64,000 nt of DNA from an uncultured Kiritimatiellota bacterium (lineage in GTDB: Bacteria > Verrucomicrobiota > Kiritimatiellia > RFP12 > UBA1067), in contig CAKULV010000007.1 in NCBI GenBank assembly GCA_934667425.1, positions 1 through 64,000 on the forward strand. Reading direction: 5' to 3'. Below are positions 28,101 through 35,758 of the stretch, one piece after another. The notes under the pieces are model-generated. The model searched no databases, had not been told where the DNA came from, and was given only the letters and a program-made list of their open reading frames with translations. A program made the position numbers and the translations under genes. Numbering within the stretch: position 1 is the stretch's first letter; every line of letters starts with the position of its first letter.

Positions 28101-28778
28101 ATGGGTGCGACTCCACGGACATCTACAACCCTTTTGCGCGATCTGGCGCAAGACTCCCAGCATGCCCGCTGGGGAGAGTTTGTCGCCCGTTATCGTCCAA
28201 TGATGGAGGCGTATCTGCGCGAACGATTTCCGCACGTCGACGTTGACGACGCGGTGCAGGAAACGCTGATTGCGTTGATCAAGTCAATGCCCGTCTACCG
28301 GTATGTACCAGAGGAGACGGGGCACTTCCACAGCTATCTGACCGGCATCCTTCGCCACAAGGCACTTCGTCAGGTCCGCAGCGACCGGCAGCGGGCGAAG
28401 ATTGCCGAAATGTTTTGTAATGGCGAGTCAACCCTTGGTAGGGCGCGATCACCGAGCGCACCTTACGGCACAGGGCGCGATGGTAGGGCGCGATCACCGA
28501 GCGCGCCGCATAATGAAATGCCGGGCGACGAGCAATCATGGCGCGAAGCGCTCATGGAGATTGCGCTTCAGCAGCTTCTGGCGGACGAGTCGGTCCATGC
28601 GCGAACGCGCGAGGTGTTCCGCCGCGTCGCCGTGAACGGAGAGAAGCCGGAGGATGTCGGTTCCTCTCTGGGAATTACCCGCAATGCGGTGGACCAGATG
28701 AAGAGCCGCATGACACTTCGCCTGAAGGAACTCGTTCGCGCACTGGAGAAGGCGGATGGCAACGGCAGACAGGAATGA
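28101..28778 (+). CDS. ECF-type RNA polymerase sigma factor
   Basis: A 225-residue sigma-70-family protein. Residues about 20-105 are region 2 (WGEFVARYRPMMEAYL, then DVDDAVQETLIALIKSM), and about 150-215 are region 4 with the helix-turn-helix EDVGSSLGITRNAVDQMKSR. The linker between them carries two copies of GRARSPSAP, encoded by a repeated palindromic DNA unit (28437-28507); this looks like an in-frame insertion. The end of the gene overlaps the Ser/Thr kinase start by 23 bp. Such sigma/kinase pairs are common in Planctomycetes and relatives, where the kinase is thought to control the sigma factor. Confidence 0.88.
   Translation: MGATPRTSTTLLRDLAQDSQHARWGEFVARYRPMMEAYLRERFPHVDVDDAVQETLIALIKSMPVYRYVPEETGHFHSYLTGILRHKALRQVRSDRQRAKIAEMFCNGESTLGRARSPSAPYGTGRDGRARSPSAPHNEMPGDEQSWREALMEIALQQLLADESVHARTREVFRRVAVNGEKPEDVGSSLGITRNAVDQMKSRMTLRLKELVRALEKADGNGRQE
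28437..28507. repeat. Palindromic 26-bp repeat, two copies inside the sigma-factor gene
   Basis: Copies at 28437-28462 and 28482-28507, 45 bp apart, differ at one base. Each begins GGTAGGGCGCGATCACC. In the second copy the arms GGCGCG and CGCGCC form a stem. In frame they encode GRARSPSAP. The 45-bp period keeps the reading frame. Confidence 0.75.
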
Positions 28779-29739
28779 CGGCGCAGAGCTGGATGCGTTC
28801 CTTTCGGCGCACGCGCCGGTGAAATCCGACGCGCACTTTGCCGCCGGAACGGTCGTCGGAGATTGGCGGCTGACCGGATTTCTCGGCCGCGGTGGGTCGT
28901 CGGAGGTCTACAGGGCCGTGCATGCGGTCTCTTCCAAAGCGGCGGCGGTCAAGATGCTCCTGCGCGACGATGCTGCGGCGCGTGCCCGATTCGACCGCGA
29001 GGCGGGGTTCGTCAACGCGAACGAAGATGCGGCGTTCCCGCGTTGCCTTGGTGCAGGCGAATACGAGGGCCGGCCTTTCGTGGCGATGGAGCTGCTCGAA
29101 CCGATGGAGCTTCCGTGTACGGACAGAGCGGTCGCGGACTATATTCTCGCGGTCGCGGCTGGCGTGGCGGTTCTCCACTCGCAGGGGCTGGTCCATCGCG
29201 ATCTCAAGCCCCAGAATGTCATGCGGCGCGAAAACGGAGACCTGGTCATTATCGACTTTGGCCTTCTCAAACCCGTTTCCTCGGAGACCACAGACAGGCT
29301 TCCCATGTCGATCTCGGTGGTGGACGGGAAGGCGGTCGGCGTAGGTACGCCACGGTACTCCGCGCCGGAGCAGTTCGGCGGAGGAGAGATCACGCCCGCG
29401 GCGGATATACACGCGCTGGGTGCAATCGTGGACGAATGCTTCAAGGGGAACCTGCCGCGATGCTGGGAACGAATCGTCCGCTGCGCGACAAGTTCGATCC
29501 CCGGGCAGCGCTACAGCGACATCCGGGCGTTTATGCATGCCGTCCGCACGCGTCATCGCGCACGGCATCTCCTGGCCGCGGCCGTTTTAGTCGCGGCCAT
29601 TGCGCTTGCGACGACGGCCGTAATTTGGCGTGCAGAGTCTAATCGCGCGAAGAAGTCCGAGGATGATCGGCTGCTGCAGGAACGCATCGACAGAGAGCAC
29701 GAAGAGATACAGGAAATGCTCCAGCGTGACGTCTACTGA
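28756..29739 (+). CDS. Membrane-anchored Ser/Thr protein kinase
   Basis: A 327-residue Hanks-type kinase. Glycine loop GRGGSSEVY, Lys66 in AAVKML, HRDLKPQN with catalytic Asp149, DFG Asp167 and APEQFGGG at the activation segment end are all present, so it should be active. One transmembrane helix (about residues 272-292, LLAAAVLVAAIALATTAV) separates the cytoplasmic kinase from a short charged, helical C-terminus (ERIDREHEEIQEMLQ) instead of a PASTA sensor. It overlaps the sigma-factor gene by 23 bp, which ties the two in expression and probably in function. Confidence 0.9.
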   Translation: MATADRNDGAELDAFLSAHAPVKSDAHFAAGTVVGDWRLTGFLGRGGSSEVYRAVHAVSSKAAAVKMLLRDDAAARARFDREAGFVNANEDAAFPRCLGAGEYEGRPFVAMELLEPMELPCTDRAVADYILAVAAGVAVLHSQGLVHRDLKPQNVMRRENGDLVIIDFGLLKPVSSETTDRLPMSISVVDGKAVGVGTPRYSAPEQFGGGEITPAADIHALGAIVDECFKGNLPRCWERIVRCATSSIPGQRYSDIRAFMHAVRTRHRARHLLAAAVLVAAIALATTAVIWRAESNRAKKSEDDRLLQERIDREHEEIQEMLQRDVY

Positions 29740-29867
29740 TATTTCCGCGTAAGATTTTCGACCGGCGCGGCAATATGAAATGAGGACTGGGAAGGCCCTG
29801 GTCCGGGGAAGCGCGAAGGCCGATTTTGCGTTTATGGCGTGAACGTCGCCACAGCAGGCGGAATTTA

Positions 29868-29984
29868 TGCTATAATATCGGCAGATTTCAGCATTCGTTG
29901 CTTTGATCGGCTCAAGAGAAACCTGGAAAATTTCTTATGTACGGGCCGGCAAAGAAGGGAATGCGCCTTTGGGCGCATTTTCTT
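29868..29984 (+). ncRNA. Candidate small RNA or attenuated leader
   Basis: An extended -10 TGCTATAAT (29868-29876) is followed about 85 bp later by the hairpin AATGCGCC-TTTG-GGCGCATT (29960-29979) and TTCTT, a terminator-like end. This would give an RNA of about 100 nt with no ORF, or an attenuated leader for the genes at 30088 and 30287. A second pairing, CCGCGT with ACGCGG, lies just downstream. The 348-bp gap 29740-30087 otherwise shows no gene. Confidence 0.45.
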
Positions 29985-30087
29985 CCGCGTCTCGTACAGG
30001 GCTTTTCCAGGGCCTCTCTTGAAACGCGGTGGAAGATGTCGCCCTCTTCTTTTGCCGCGATCACTGGAAGGGCAAAAGGAGAAGTAG

Positions 30088-30273
30088 ATGAAGAGTATAC
30101 TGATGCTGCCGTTCAAGCCGATCGTGTTTGGATGGAAGAAAACGGAAGGTGCGGGGTTCGGATCTCGCGTAATCGGCACTGTTGTTATTGCAGGGGTGAT
30201 ATACATCGTCATCTTCGGCATAATTGCGGTTCTGCTGTCCATGTGCGGCGTAAAGGTTCCGTTCTTCGGCTGA
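30088..30273 (+). CDS. Small single-span membrane protein, unknown function
   Basis: A 61-residue protein with a basic, glycine-containing N-terminus (MKSILMLPFKPIVFGWKK) and one long hydrophobic segment, VIGTVVIAGVIYIVIFGIIA, then a short LSMCGVKVPFFG tail. AAAGGAG precedes the ATG, which supports translation. It lies 13 bp before another small ORF, so they may be one unit behind the 29868 promoter. I do not recognise the family. Confidence 0.55.
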   Translation: MKSILMLPFKPIVFGWKKTEGAGFGSRVIGTVVIAGVIYIVIFGIIAVLLSMCGVKVPFFG

Positions 30274-30286
30274 AAGGGGGCGTGAG

Positions 30287-30487
30287 ATGGTAGTACCGAC
30301 ATGGTCTGGCTGTCAAGTGAAGCTGACGCGCGGAATCACTCCGCTGGCGATATTTGACGCACCCTGCATCGTGCAGAACGTCATCTGCTCGTCAGACGAA
30401 AAGGAAGTTGTGGTTTACATGATCGACGGTCGCGTGTGGGTATACAACATCCACGGCGTCAAGATTCGCAATGTATCCTGGAATTAG
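30287..30487 (+). CDS. Small hypothetical protein
   Basis: A 66-residue protein with no clear signal or membrane helix. Alternating beta-like stretches (VVVYMIDGRVWVYNIHGVKI) suggest a small beta fold. AAAGGGGG lies before the ATG. It follows the small membrane protein by 13 bp and is followed by a GC-rich hairpin. Function unknown. Confidence 0.5.
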   Translation: MVVPTWSGCQVKLTRGITPLAIFDAPCIVQNVICSSDEKEVVVYMIDGRVWVYNIHGVKIRNVSWN

Positions 30488-30504
30488 TCTTCGAAAAGTC
30501 AACT

Positions 30505-30534
30505 GGCGAGGGGTGTGTTCACAATGACCCCGCC
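30505..30534. terminator. GC-rich hairpin after the small ORFs
   Basis: GGCGAGGGGT and ACCCCGCC pair across a 12-nt loop (one bulge). No T-tract follows. It separates the small ORFs from the DUF2971-like gene. Confidence 0.35.
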
Positions 30535-30542
30535 CCGAGCCA

Positions 30543-31445
30543 TTGCGAACTTCTGTTGTGAAAAGCATCGAATACTTCAAAGATCGCCTTGCCCGGCTGC
30601 AAAAATGGCAAGACGTGATAGGCGACATGTCTGCATCAGCTTCCGCTTTTGAGGCTGTCATCCAGATAGCCGAAAAAGGAGCGTTGCTCCATGGTGCATA
30701 CCATCACTACACTACAGTCAAGTCGCTTGGAAAGATATTTAAGGCCGAAAAATCTCATTCGTTGCGATTGACGCCGCTTTCCGCCGCACGGCTGAATGAT
30801 CGCAACGAGTGCGACAAATATGCCAACGCTGAAGATGCGCGGCGGACATTCATAGCCTGCTTCAACCATGAAAACTCTGAGAGCGCAAACTTGTGGTGTC
30901 TTTACGCGCAAGGCGATCCGGAATCAGTACGCATAACATTTCCGCAGAAGGAGTTTGTCAAGTGGAGCGAACGGCTTTTAGAAGAAGGTGCATATGTAAC
31001 GGACATCGTATATGCGGCGGTCAATGGCGCAAACGACCTTTATCCGCAGAGACGTCAAAACGTTCTTGCGTGGGAAGACCAACGCATAAGAATCGACAAT
31101 CCTGGCCCGATGCTCCACAGGGTGAAGGCGGGGCGGTTGAAAGACTATGAATGGCGCAGCGAGGCCGAGACACGCATCGTCAAAACCGGGAGCGGTGCGT
31201 CTAAATATGAATTTGTCGAGATACCCGCAAAGCTCATCTCTTCACTGCGGATAACGACGAGTCCTTGGGCAGATGAAGAGATCAGACAGAGGATTCGCGA
31301 GATCGCCGAACGGCATCTTGGATGTTTCGGGTGGAAAGCCACGAGAACAACATTCCGCCCAAGCGTTTTGACTGGGGCAATGGATTATCTAAGAAGATTT
31401 GTCAGTCCTTCCGGCGGGTGCCGGAAAAAGGATGTGGCAAGATGA
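30543..31445 (+). CDS. DUF2971-like protein
   Basis: A protein of up to 300 residues that resembles the DUF2971 family: YHHYTTVKSLGKIF near residue 55, then RLTPLSAARLNDRNE, CFNHENSESANLWCLYAQGDPESVRITF, given in parts, and YEWRSEAETRI near residue 205. The function of the family is unknown, though members often sit in accessory or defence loci. The start is uncertain: TTG 30543 and GTG 30558 are both possible and neither has a good ribosome site. It ends 36 bp before the RiPP precursor gene. Confidence 0.65.
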   Translation: MRTSVVKSIEYFKDRLARLQKWQDVIGDMSASASAFEAVIQIAEKGALLHGAYHHYTTVKSLGKIFKAEKSHSLRLTPLSAARLNDRNECDKYANAEDARRTFIACFNHENSESANLWCLYAQGDPESVRITFPQKEFVKWSERLLEEGAYVTDIVYAAVNGANDLYPQRRQNVLAWEDQRIRIDNPGPMLHRVKAGRLKDYEWRSEAETRIVKTGSGASKYEFVEIPAKLISSLRITTSPWADEEIRQRIREIAERHLGCFGWKATRTTFRPSVLTGAMDYLRRFVSPSGGCRKKDVAR

Positions 31446-31451
31446 AACAAC

Positions 31452-31465
31452 GAGGCTAAAGCCTC
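31452..31465 (+). promoter_or_regulatory. Small hairpin beside the precursor ribosome site
   Basis: GAGGCT-AA-AGCCTC, a perfect 6-bp stem, ends 5 bp before the AAGGAG of the 31481 gene and could mask or mark its translation start. Confidence 0.3.
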
Positions 31466-31480
31466 AGAAAGGAGCCAGAA

Positions 31481-31630
31481 ATGGCATACAAGAAACCCGA
31501 AATCGTGGCGAAGAGCCCTGCCAAGCAGTCGTTCGTCGCTGGTTGTCCGACGAACTCGACAGCGGAAAGCTGCACTAAGACAAAAAGTGGATGCGAGTAT
31601 CGCAAGTGCATGATTGTGACGGCTCATTAA
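31481..31630 (+). CDS. Cysteine-containing RiPP precursor peptide
   Basis: A 49-residue peptide gene read directly from the sequence: AAGGAG 8 bp before the ATG and a TAA at 31628. The N-terminal half, MAYKKPEIVAKSPAKQSF, is a charged leader-like segment; VAGC then opens a core with Cys22, Cys31, Cys38 and Cys43 among Thr, Ser and Lys, ending KCMIVTAH. Leaders of the form KPEIVA followed by a cysteine-rich core are, as I recall, seen in other radical-SAM-modified peptides such as CbpA-like ones. The two genes downstream encode radical SAM/SPASM enzymes with PqqD-like domains. A hairpin right after the gene would favour its expression over theirs. Confidence 0.82.
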   Translation: MAYKKPEIVAKSPAKQSFVAGCPTNSTAESCTKTKSGCEYRKCMIVTAH

Positions 31631-31651
31631 GAATGTCATGACATGTTCGGG

Positions 31652-31678
31652 CGCGAGAGAATTTGACTTTCTCTCGCG
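31652..31678 (+). terminator. Attenuator hairpin between precursor and maturases
   Basis: CGCGAGAGAA and TTCTCTCGCG form a perfect 10-bp stem with a 7-nt loop 21 bp after the precursor stop; TCTGTCTTG follows. Partial termination here would give precursor transcript in excess of the enzymes. Confidence 0.65.
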
Positions 31679-31724
31679 TCTGTCTTGCTCATTGTTTCGT
31701 GAAAACACAAATTGGGCTTCAACA

Positions 31725-33068
31725 ATGCGGATAAAACTTAAGCAAGGTACATATTTGCGTACCTGCGGCAACGAGAGCTTGCTCTTTAATCCATGTACAG
31801 AAGCGGCTTGCGTTGCGCGTAATGCGCAGCTGCTTCTTGCAAAATTGTCTTGTTCCTATAGGGGGTTGGATGATATTGTCGATGAAACAGCTCAATCATA
31901 TGGTATCGATCGGGAAGTGGCAAAAAGCGATTGGCAAGAATTCTCAAGCAGATTATCACGACTGGGGCTGATAGAGGTTGACGATGCTTTTTTGCCCAGC
32001 GATGTGCAGATTGAAGAGTCGACGACCGGCAATTATAGTGCAGATGGTGACGATGCGGACATCGCGACCGAGTTTTTTAAGAGAAACGATATTTTGTCCG
32101 AGCTGCACATGGATCTGTCATCAGCCTGTACGGAAAGGTGTGTTCACTGCTATCTGCCTGATTACCCGAATCGTTTTCTAAATCTCCAGATTGTTGAAAA
32201 GGTTTTAAGAGAATTTAGGGCGGCACAGGGTGTAACGGTTTATCTAACAGGAGGTGAATGCATGCTGCACCCTGATTTCGATAGGATATGTCGTCTTTGC
32301 AAAGAACTTTCGCTTAACGTCATTGTACTCACAAACCTGACATGTTGCGACACGGAGCGTGTCCAGTTGCTGAAAGAGATAGAACCGCAGTTTGTAAGTG
32401 TTTCGATTTACAGCATGAATCCTATAGTACATGACAGAATAACACGAGTTGCTGGAAGTTGGCGAAGAACAATGGACGCATTCCTTGTTTGTGAAAAGGC
32501 AAATATCAATTTAAGAATTGCAACGCCGCTACTAAAGGAAAATCAGTGGTCATTTGCAGAACTAGATCGCTTTGCGCGTGAACATCACGCCAAGCTTGCC
32601 CCTAACTTCACAATATATGCGAAAAGCAACGGCGACAAAAGCAACCTCCGTCACATTTGCACGTCTGAAGAACTCGAACGAGTGTTGAACGAATGCAAAG
32701 AGGTGTTTGGTAGAAATCTTTTTTGCGGTGCAGAGGATTCTTGGGAAGACAAGGTGTGCAGGATAGGAACTTTGAGGTTATGCATCAATTCCAGTGGCGA
32801 TTATTATCCATGCGATGGAATGCATGGCTATCGATTAGGGAATGCGCGCAAACATACGTTGAAGGAGATATGGAGCGGAGAAGAATTGTCTAGACTTAGG
32901 GGACTCAAAGTGGGCGATTTTACGAGGTGCAGGACGTGTCAGGAACGAAAGTTCTGCCTTGTATGCCCGGCTTTCAATTTTAACGCTACAGGCAATTTGT
33001 TGACGCCACACAAGACGAAGTGTGAAACTGCGTCTGTTGTGCATCGTGTTTATGGAGAGAGGTCTTGA
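31725..33068 (+). CDS. Radical SAM/SPASM peptide maturase with PqqD-like N-terminus (1)
   Basis: A 447-residue enzyme. Residues 1-90 match a PqqD-like RiPP recognition element (LKQGTYLRTCGNESLLFN, with a helical end). The radical SAM core begins with CTERCVHCY, which binds the first 4Fe-4S cluster and SAM, and continues with YLTGGECMLHPDF. The SPASM-type end holds many cysteines (CRIGTLRLCINSSGDYYPCDG, given in part, then CRTCQERKFCLVCP) for auxiliary clusters. Start MRIKLKQ is chosen because the earlier in-frame ATG would run through the attenuator hairpin. Codon use is much more AT-rich than in neighbours, a sign of transfer. It ends 1 bp before the second maturase. Confidence 0.88.
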   Translation: MRIKLKQGTYLRTCGNESLLFNPCTEAACVARNAQLLLAKLSCSYRGLDDIVDETAQSYGIDREVAKSDWQEFSSRLSRLGLIEVDDAFLPSDVQIEESTTGNYSADGDDADIATEFFKRNDILSELHMDLSSACTERCVHCYLPDYPNRFLNLQIVEKVLREFRAAQGVTVYLTGGECMLHPDFDRICRLCKELSLNVIVLTNLTCCDTERVQLLKEIEPQFVSVSIYSMNPIVHDRITRVAGSWRRTMDAFLVCEKANINLRIATPLLKENQWSFAELDRFAREHHAKLAPNFTIYAKSNGDKSNLRHICTSEELERVLNECKEVFGRNLFCGAEDSWEDKVCRIGTLRLCINSSGDYYPCDGMHGYRLGNARKHTLKEIWSGEELSRLRGLKVGDFTRCRTCQERKFCLVCPAFNFNATGNLLTPHKTKCETASVVHRVYGERS

Positions 33069-33069
33069 A

Positions 33070-34521
33070 ATGTTGATTAGATTGGCAAGACAGACGTTTG
33101 TCAGGCAATATGGCGAGTTTACCTACCTGTTCGGGAAGGTGACGGCGTTTGACCAGGTCTTCCGCTCGGCCGGTCCGTTCTTTGCGCATATTACAAGAGA
33201 ACCTAAAGATCGCGATATTATCATCGACGAAATCGTGCGTGATTACGCCGATGCGCCGCGTGAACAGGTGGCGCGGGACTTCGACGAGTTTTTTGCGCCG
33301 CTCGTTGAGCTGAAAGTGATTCTCGCAGGCGAAAGCGCAGAGGAGTTAGATGCGCAGGAGCCGTTCTTCACCTATGACTGCGACGACCCGAAGACGGCGA
33401 GGGACGACCAGTACCATACTCCAGAGGAAATCGCCGCCCTGCCTTCTACGCTGCTCGAAAAGCACTTTGCCGAGCATCCGACGTTGTTCACTCTTCAGCT
33501 CGATATAACGCAGGCATGTACTGAACGGTGCCGCCACTGCTATGTGCCGGAATATAACCCGCTGTTCCTCCCGTATGAAAAGATATGCGGGATTCTCGAT
33601 GAGTTTCGTGAGATGGGAGGCCTGCACATTTCGCTCTCCGGCGGCGAATGCATGATGCACAAGGATATTGTGAAAATCATTGAGGCGGTGCGCGGACGAG
33701 ACTGCACGGTTTCGTGTTTGAGCAATCTGACCGTCTGCACGGACGAGATAATCGATGCTCTTGTAGAAGCAGACGGAACGGTTCAGGTTTCTCTTTATTC
33801 GATGAGTCCGGCAATCCACGACGAGGTGACGAGGCGCAAGGGATCGTGGCTTGAGACGATGGGTGCGATCATGCGCCTTCGCGCGGCGCAGATACCTGTC
33901 TTCATTTCATGTCCATGCCTCAAGATAAACTACAAGGATTATCCGGCTGTGATGAAATTCGCCGACTCGCTGAAAATGAACTCCCAGACGGATTTCATAA
34001 TCATGGGTAAACAGGACGGCGACACGTCTAATCTCTGCAATCGACTCGACCTTGCGGAGACACGGACGCTGCTTGAAGACGTGATCTTGAAATCCATTCC
34101 GATGAACAGCGAGTATTTCAGTCCGGGCAAGAAAGACCAGATGCTGTCGGACCAAGAATGGTGCAGGCGGAAAGTGTGTGGTGCATGTGTCGACACGATG
34201 TGTCTCAATGCGAACGGAGAGTATTATCCGTGTCCAGGCTTTGCCGGCGTTCCGCTTGGCAACTGCTATCGCGATTCGCTGCGACACGTATGGCTCGAAT
34301 CTGAAGCTACGCGGCGAATTCGCGCCATAACAGGAGCCGATTTCCCAAAGTGCGCGTCCTGCAAGGACCGCGACTACTGTTCCGTCTGTTTGTGCCGCAA
34401 CTTCAACGAGACGGGTGACATGCTCAAACCCGCTGAACATTTCTGCAAGGTGGCGGCGATCAACCACGAAGTCGTGGACGAAAAGCAGAGGCAGATGATT
34501 GAGGCTGCGGGAAAGAAGTAA
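33070..34521 (+). CDS. Radical SAM/SPASM peptide maturase with PqqD-like N-terminus (2)
   Basis: A 483-residue paralogue of the previous enzyme. Residues 1-95 are PqqD-like (LARQTFVRQYGEFTYLFG, ending DEFFAPLVELKVI), the core motif is CTERCRHCY followed by HISLSGGECMMHKDI, and the SPASM region has CGACVDTMCLNANGEYYPCPG (in part) and CASCKDRDYCSVCLCRNF. Start ATG 33070 follows the previous stop by one base. GC content is higher than in the first maturase, so the pair either diverged long ago or came from different sources. Two such enzymes for one precursor may make different crosslinks, act in sequence or form a heterodimer. Confidence 0.88.
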   Translation: MLIRLARQTFVRQYGEFTYLFGKVTAFDQVFRSAGPFFAHITREPKDRDIIIDEIVRDYADAPREQVARDFDEFFAPLVELKVILAGESAEELDAQEPFFTYDCDDPKTARDDQYHTPEEIAALPSTLLEKHFAEHPTLFTLQLDITQACTERCRHCYVPEYNPLFLPYEKICGILDEFREMGGLHISLSGGECMMHKDIVKIIEAVRGRDCTVSCLSNLTVCTDEIIDALVEADGTVQVSLYSMSPAIHDEVTRRKGSWLETMGAIMRLRAAQIPVFISCPCLKINYKDYPAVMKFADSLKMNSQTDFIIMGKQDGDTSNLCNRLDLAETRTLLEDVILKSIPMNSEYFSPGKKDQMLSDQEWCRRKVCGACVDTMCLNANGEYYPCPGFAGVPLGNCYRDSLRHVWLESEATRRIRAITGADFPKCASCKDRDYCSVCLCRNFNETGDMLKPAEHFCKVAAINHEVVDEKQRQMIEAAGKK

Positions 34522-34532
34522 AGAAGCGGCCT

Positions 34533-35327
34533 ATGCTCTGCGATGCACACGTCCACATGGGCTACTATTCGCGAAAGGGGTGGCGAGAGCCGTTCTACTA
34601 TTCGCCGCGAAGGATTTTGGGCGTATTGGACAGGTGCGGAATAGACGAATTCATAGTCTCTTCCACATGCGCCCAGGTTGCGGAGATCGGGGTCGATGCG
34701 ATTTTTCGCGAGGCGCGCGAGATGAAGCGGATTGCCGGCGGCCGTGCGCATCTATTCTTCTGGCTTTCGGGACATTTTTACGACGAGGATCCGGAGATGT
34801 CGTGGCTTGACATGGGGTTGTTCGAGGGTGTCAAGCTCCACGAAGTCGAAACACCATGGATGGAACGGCGAAGAGGAAATTTGAATAGTGTTCTCGCGGC
34901 GGCTGAAAAACGGAATATGCCCGTGATGTTCCATGCGGGACTGAATACCGGATGCCGCCCCTTCGAGCTTGCGAAAATCGCCTCCGCTCACCCGTCGGTT
35001 CGCTTCAATTTCGCGCATTGCCGGCCGTTGGACGAGATGGCCAAGGTTGTTTCTGATTGCTCTAATGTTTGGACGGATACCGCCTACATGGCTATCGGCG
35101 ACTTCCCTAAACTGCGCGACTACGACTGGCATGGCCGACTCATGTTCGGCTCCGATCTCCCTGTCTGGCAGGCCGGCGACGAAACGGGCCTTACGTCGAG
35201 GTACCGGGCCTATGCAAAGGCTCTGCGGGAGAGCGGGCTTCTGGATACGGCGGAAGAAGCGTTTGCCGGTTTTCTTCTGCCGGGCTGGTCAACCCTAAAG
35301 CCCTTGTCCCCATCGAAACGCAGCTGA
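34533..35327 (+). CDS. Amidohydrolase-family (amidohydrolase 2) metalloenzyme
   Basis: A 264-residue TIM-barrel hydrolase. Metal-site motifs are DAHVHMG (residues 4-10), a FHAG histidine near residue 128, FAHC near 155 and GSDLPVW near 205 with the catalytic Asp. It follows the second maturase by 11 bp on the same strand and is probably in the same transcript. Within a RiPP cluster such an enzyme could cut a peptide or amide bond, or could be unrelated metabolism; sequence alone does not decide. It is slightly short for the family but appears whole. Confidence 0.8.
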   Translation: MLCDAHVHMGYYSRKGWREPFYYSPRRILGVLDRCGIDEFIVSSTCAQVAEIGVDAIFREAREMKRIAGGRAHLFFWLSGHFYDEDPEMSWLDMGLFEGVKLHEVETPWMERRRGNLNSVLAAAEKRNMPVMFHAGLNTGCRPFELAKIASAHPSVRFNFAHCRPLDEMAKVVSDCSNVWTDTAYMAIGDFPKLRDYDWHGRLMFGSDLPVWQAGDETGLTSRYRAYAKALRESGLLDTAEEAFAGFLLPGWSTLKPLSPSKRS

Positions 35328-35406
35328 CGCGTGTTGGCCGCGCAGTTGAAACTGTCGACCACAGCGTCGTCCACAGGCACCTCTATTCCCTTTGCATTCC
35401 GCCTCA

Positions 35407-35664
35407 ATGCAGATTCCGCTGTCTATTCGCCATGGAATTGAATAAAGAGTGCTTGACGGCGTTCCTGTCCGCGTGTATTCGGCGGCGAAGACGGTCGCCG
35501 ATCTCTTCAAGTTACGAAATCGCGTGGGGCTTGAAATCTCGATCGGTGCGCACAAGGATGGACTTCGCGAGAAGAGGTTTTCTGTCGACGAATTGATGAG
35601 GGCTGCGGACGTTGATCGCGTGCGTCGTATTGTCATGCCTTATGTGGAGGGCTATTTCGGATGA
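35407..35664 (+). pseudogene. AbiEi-type antitoxin, C-terminal remnant
   Basis: From 35449 the reading frame gives DGVPVRVYSAAKTVADLF and then RFSVDELMRAADVDRVRRIV, typical of the C-terminal part of AbiEi antitoxins from type IV toxin-antitoxin systems. The same frame upstream reads IPLSIRHGIE and is then broken by a TAA at 35443, and the DNA-binding N-terminus is absent. No AbiEii toxin gene adjoins it. I read this as a decayed remnant. Confidence 0.65.
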
Positions 35665-35758
35665 GGAATGTCGTTGTGAGCATCTTGGAAATGTTCGTCT
35701 GCCAATGCAATTCGCTGTCGGAATTGGCGACGCGGTGACGCCGAGCGCTCGCAGGGCA

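Noticed and set aside
31639..31724. An upstream ATG extending the first radical SAM enzyme (from 31638)
   Set aside because: The added 29 residues would be encoded by the attenuator hairpin and do not match the PqqD-like N-terminus that begins at 31725.
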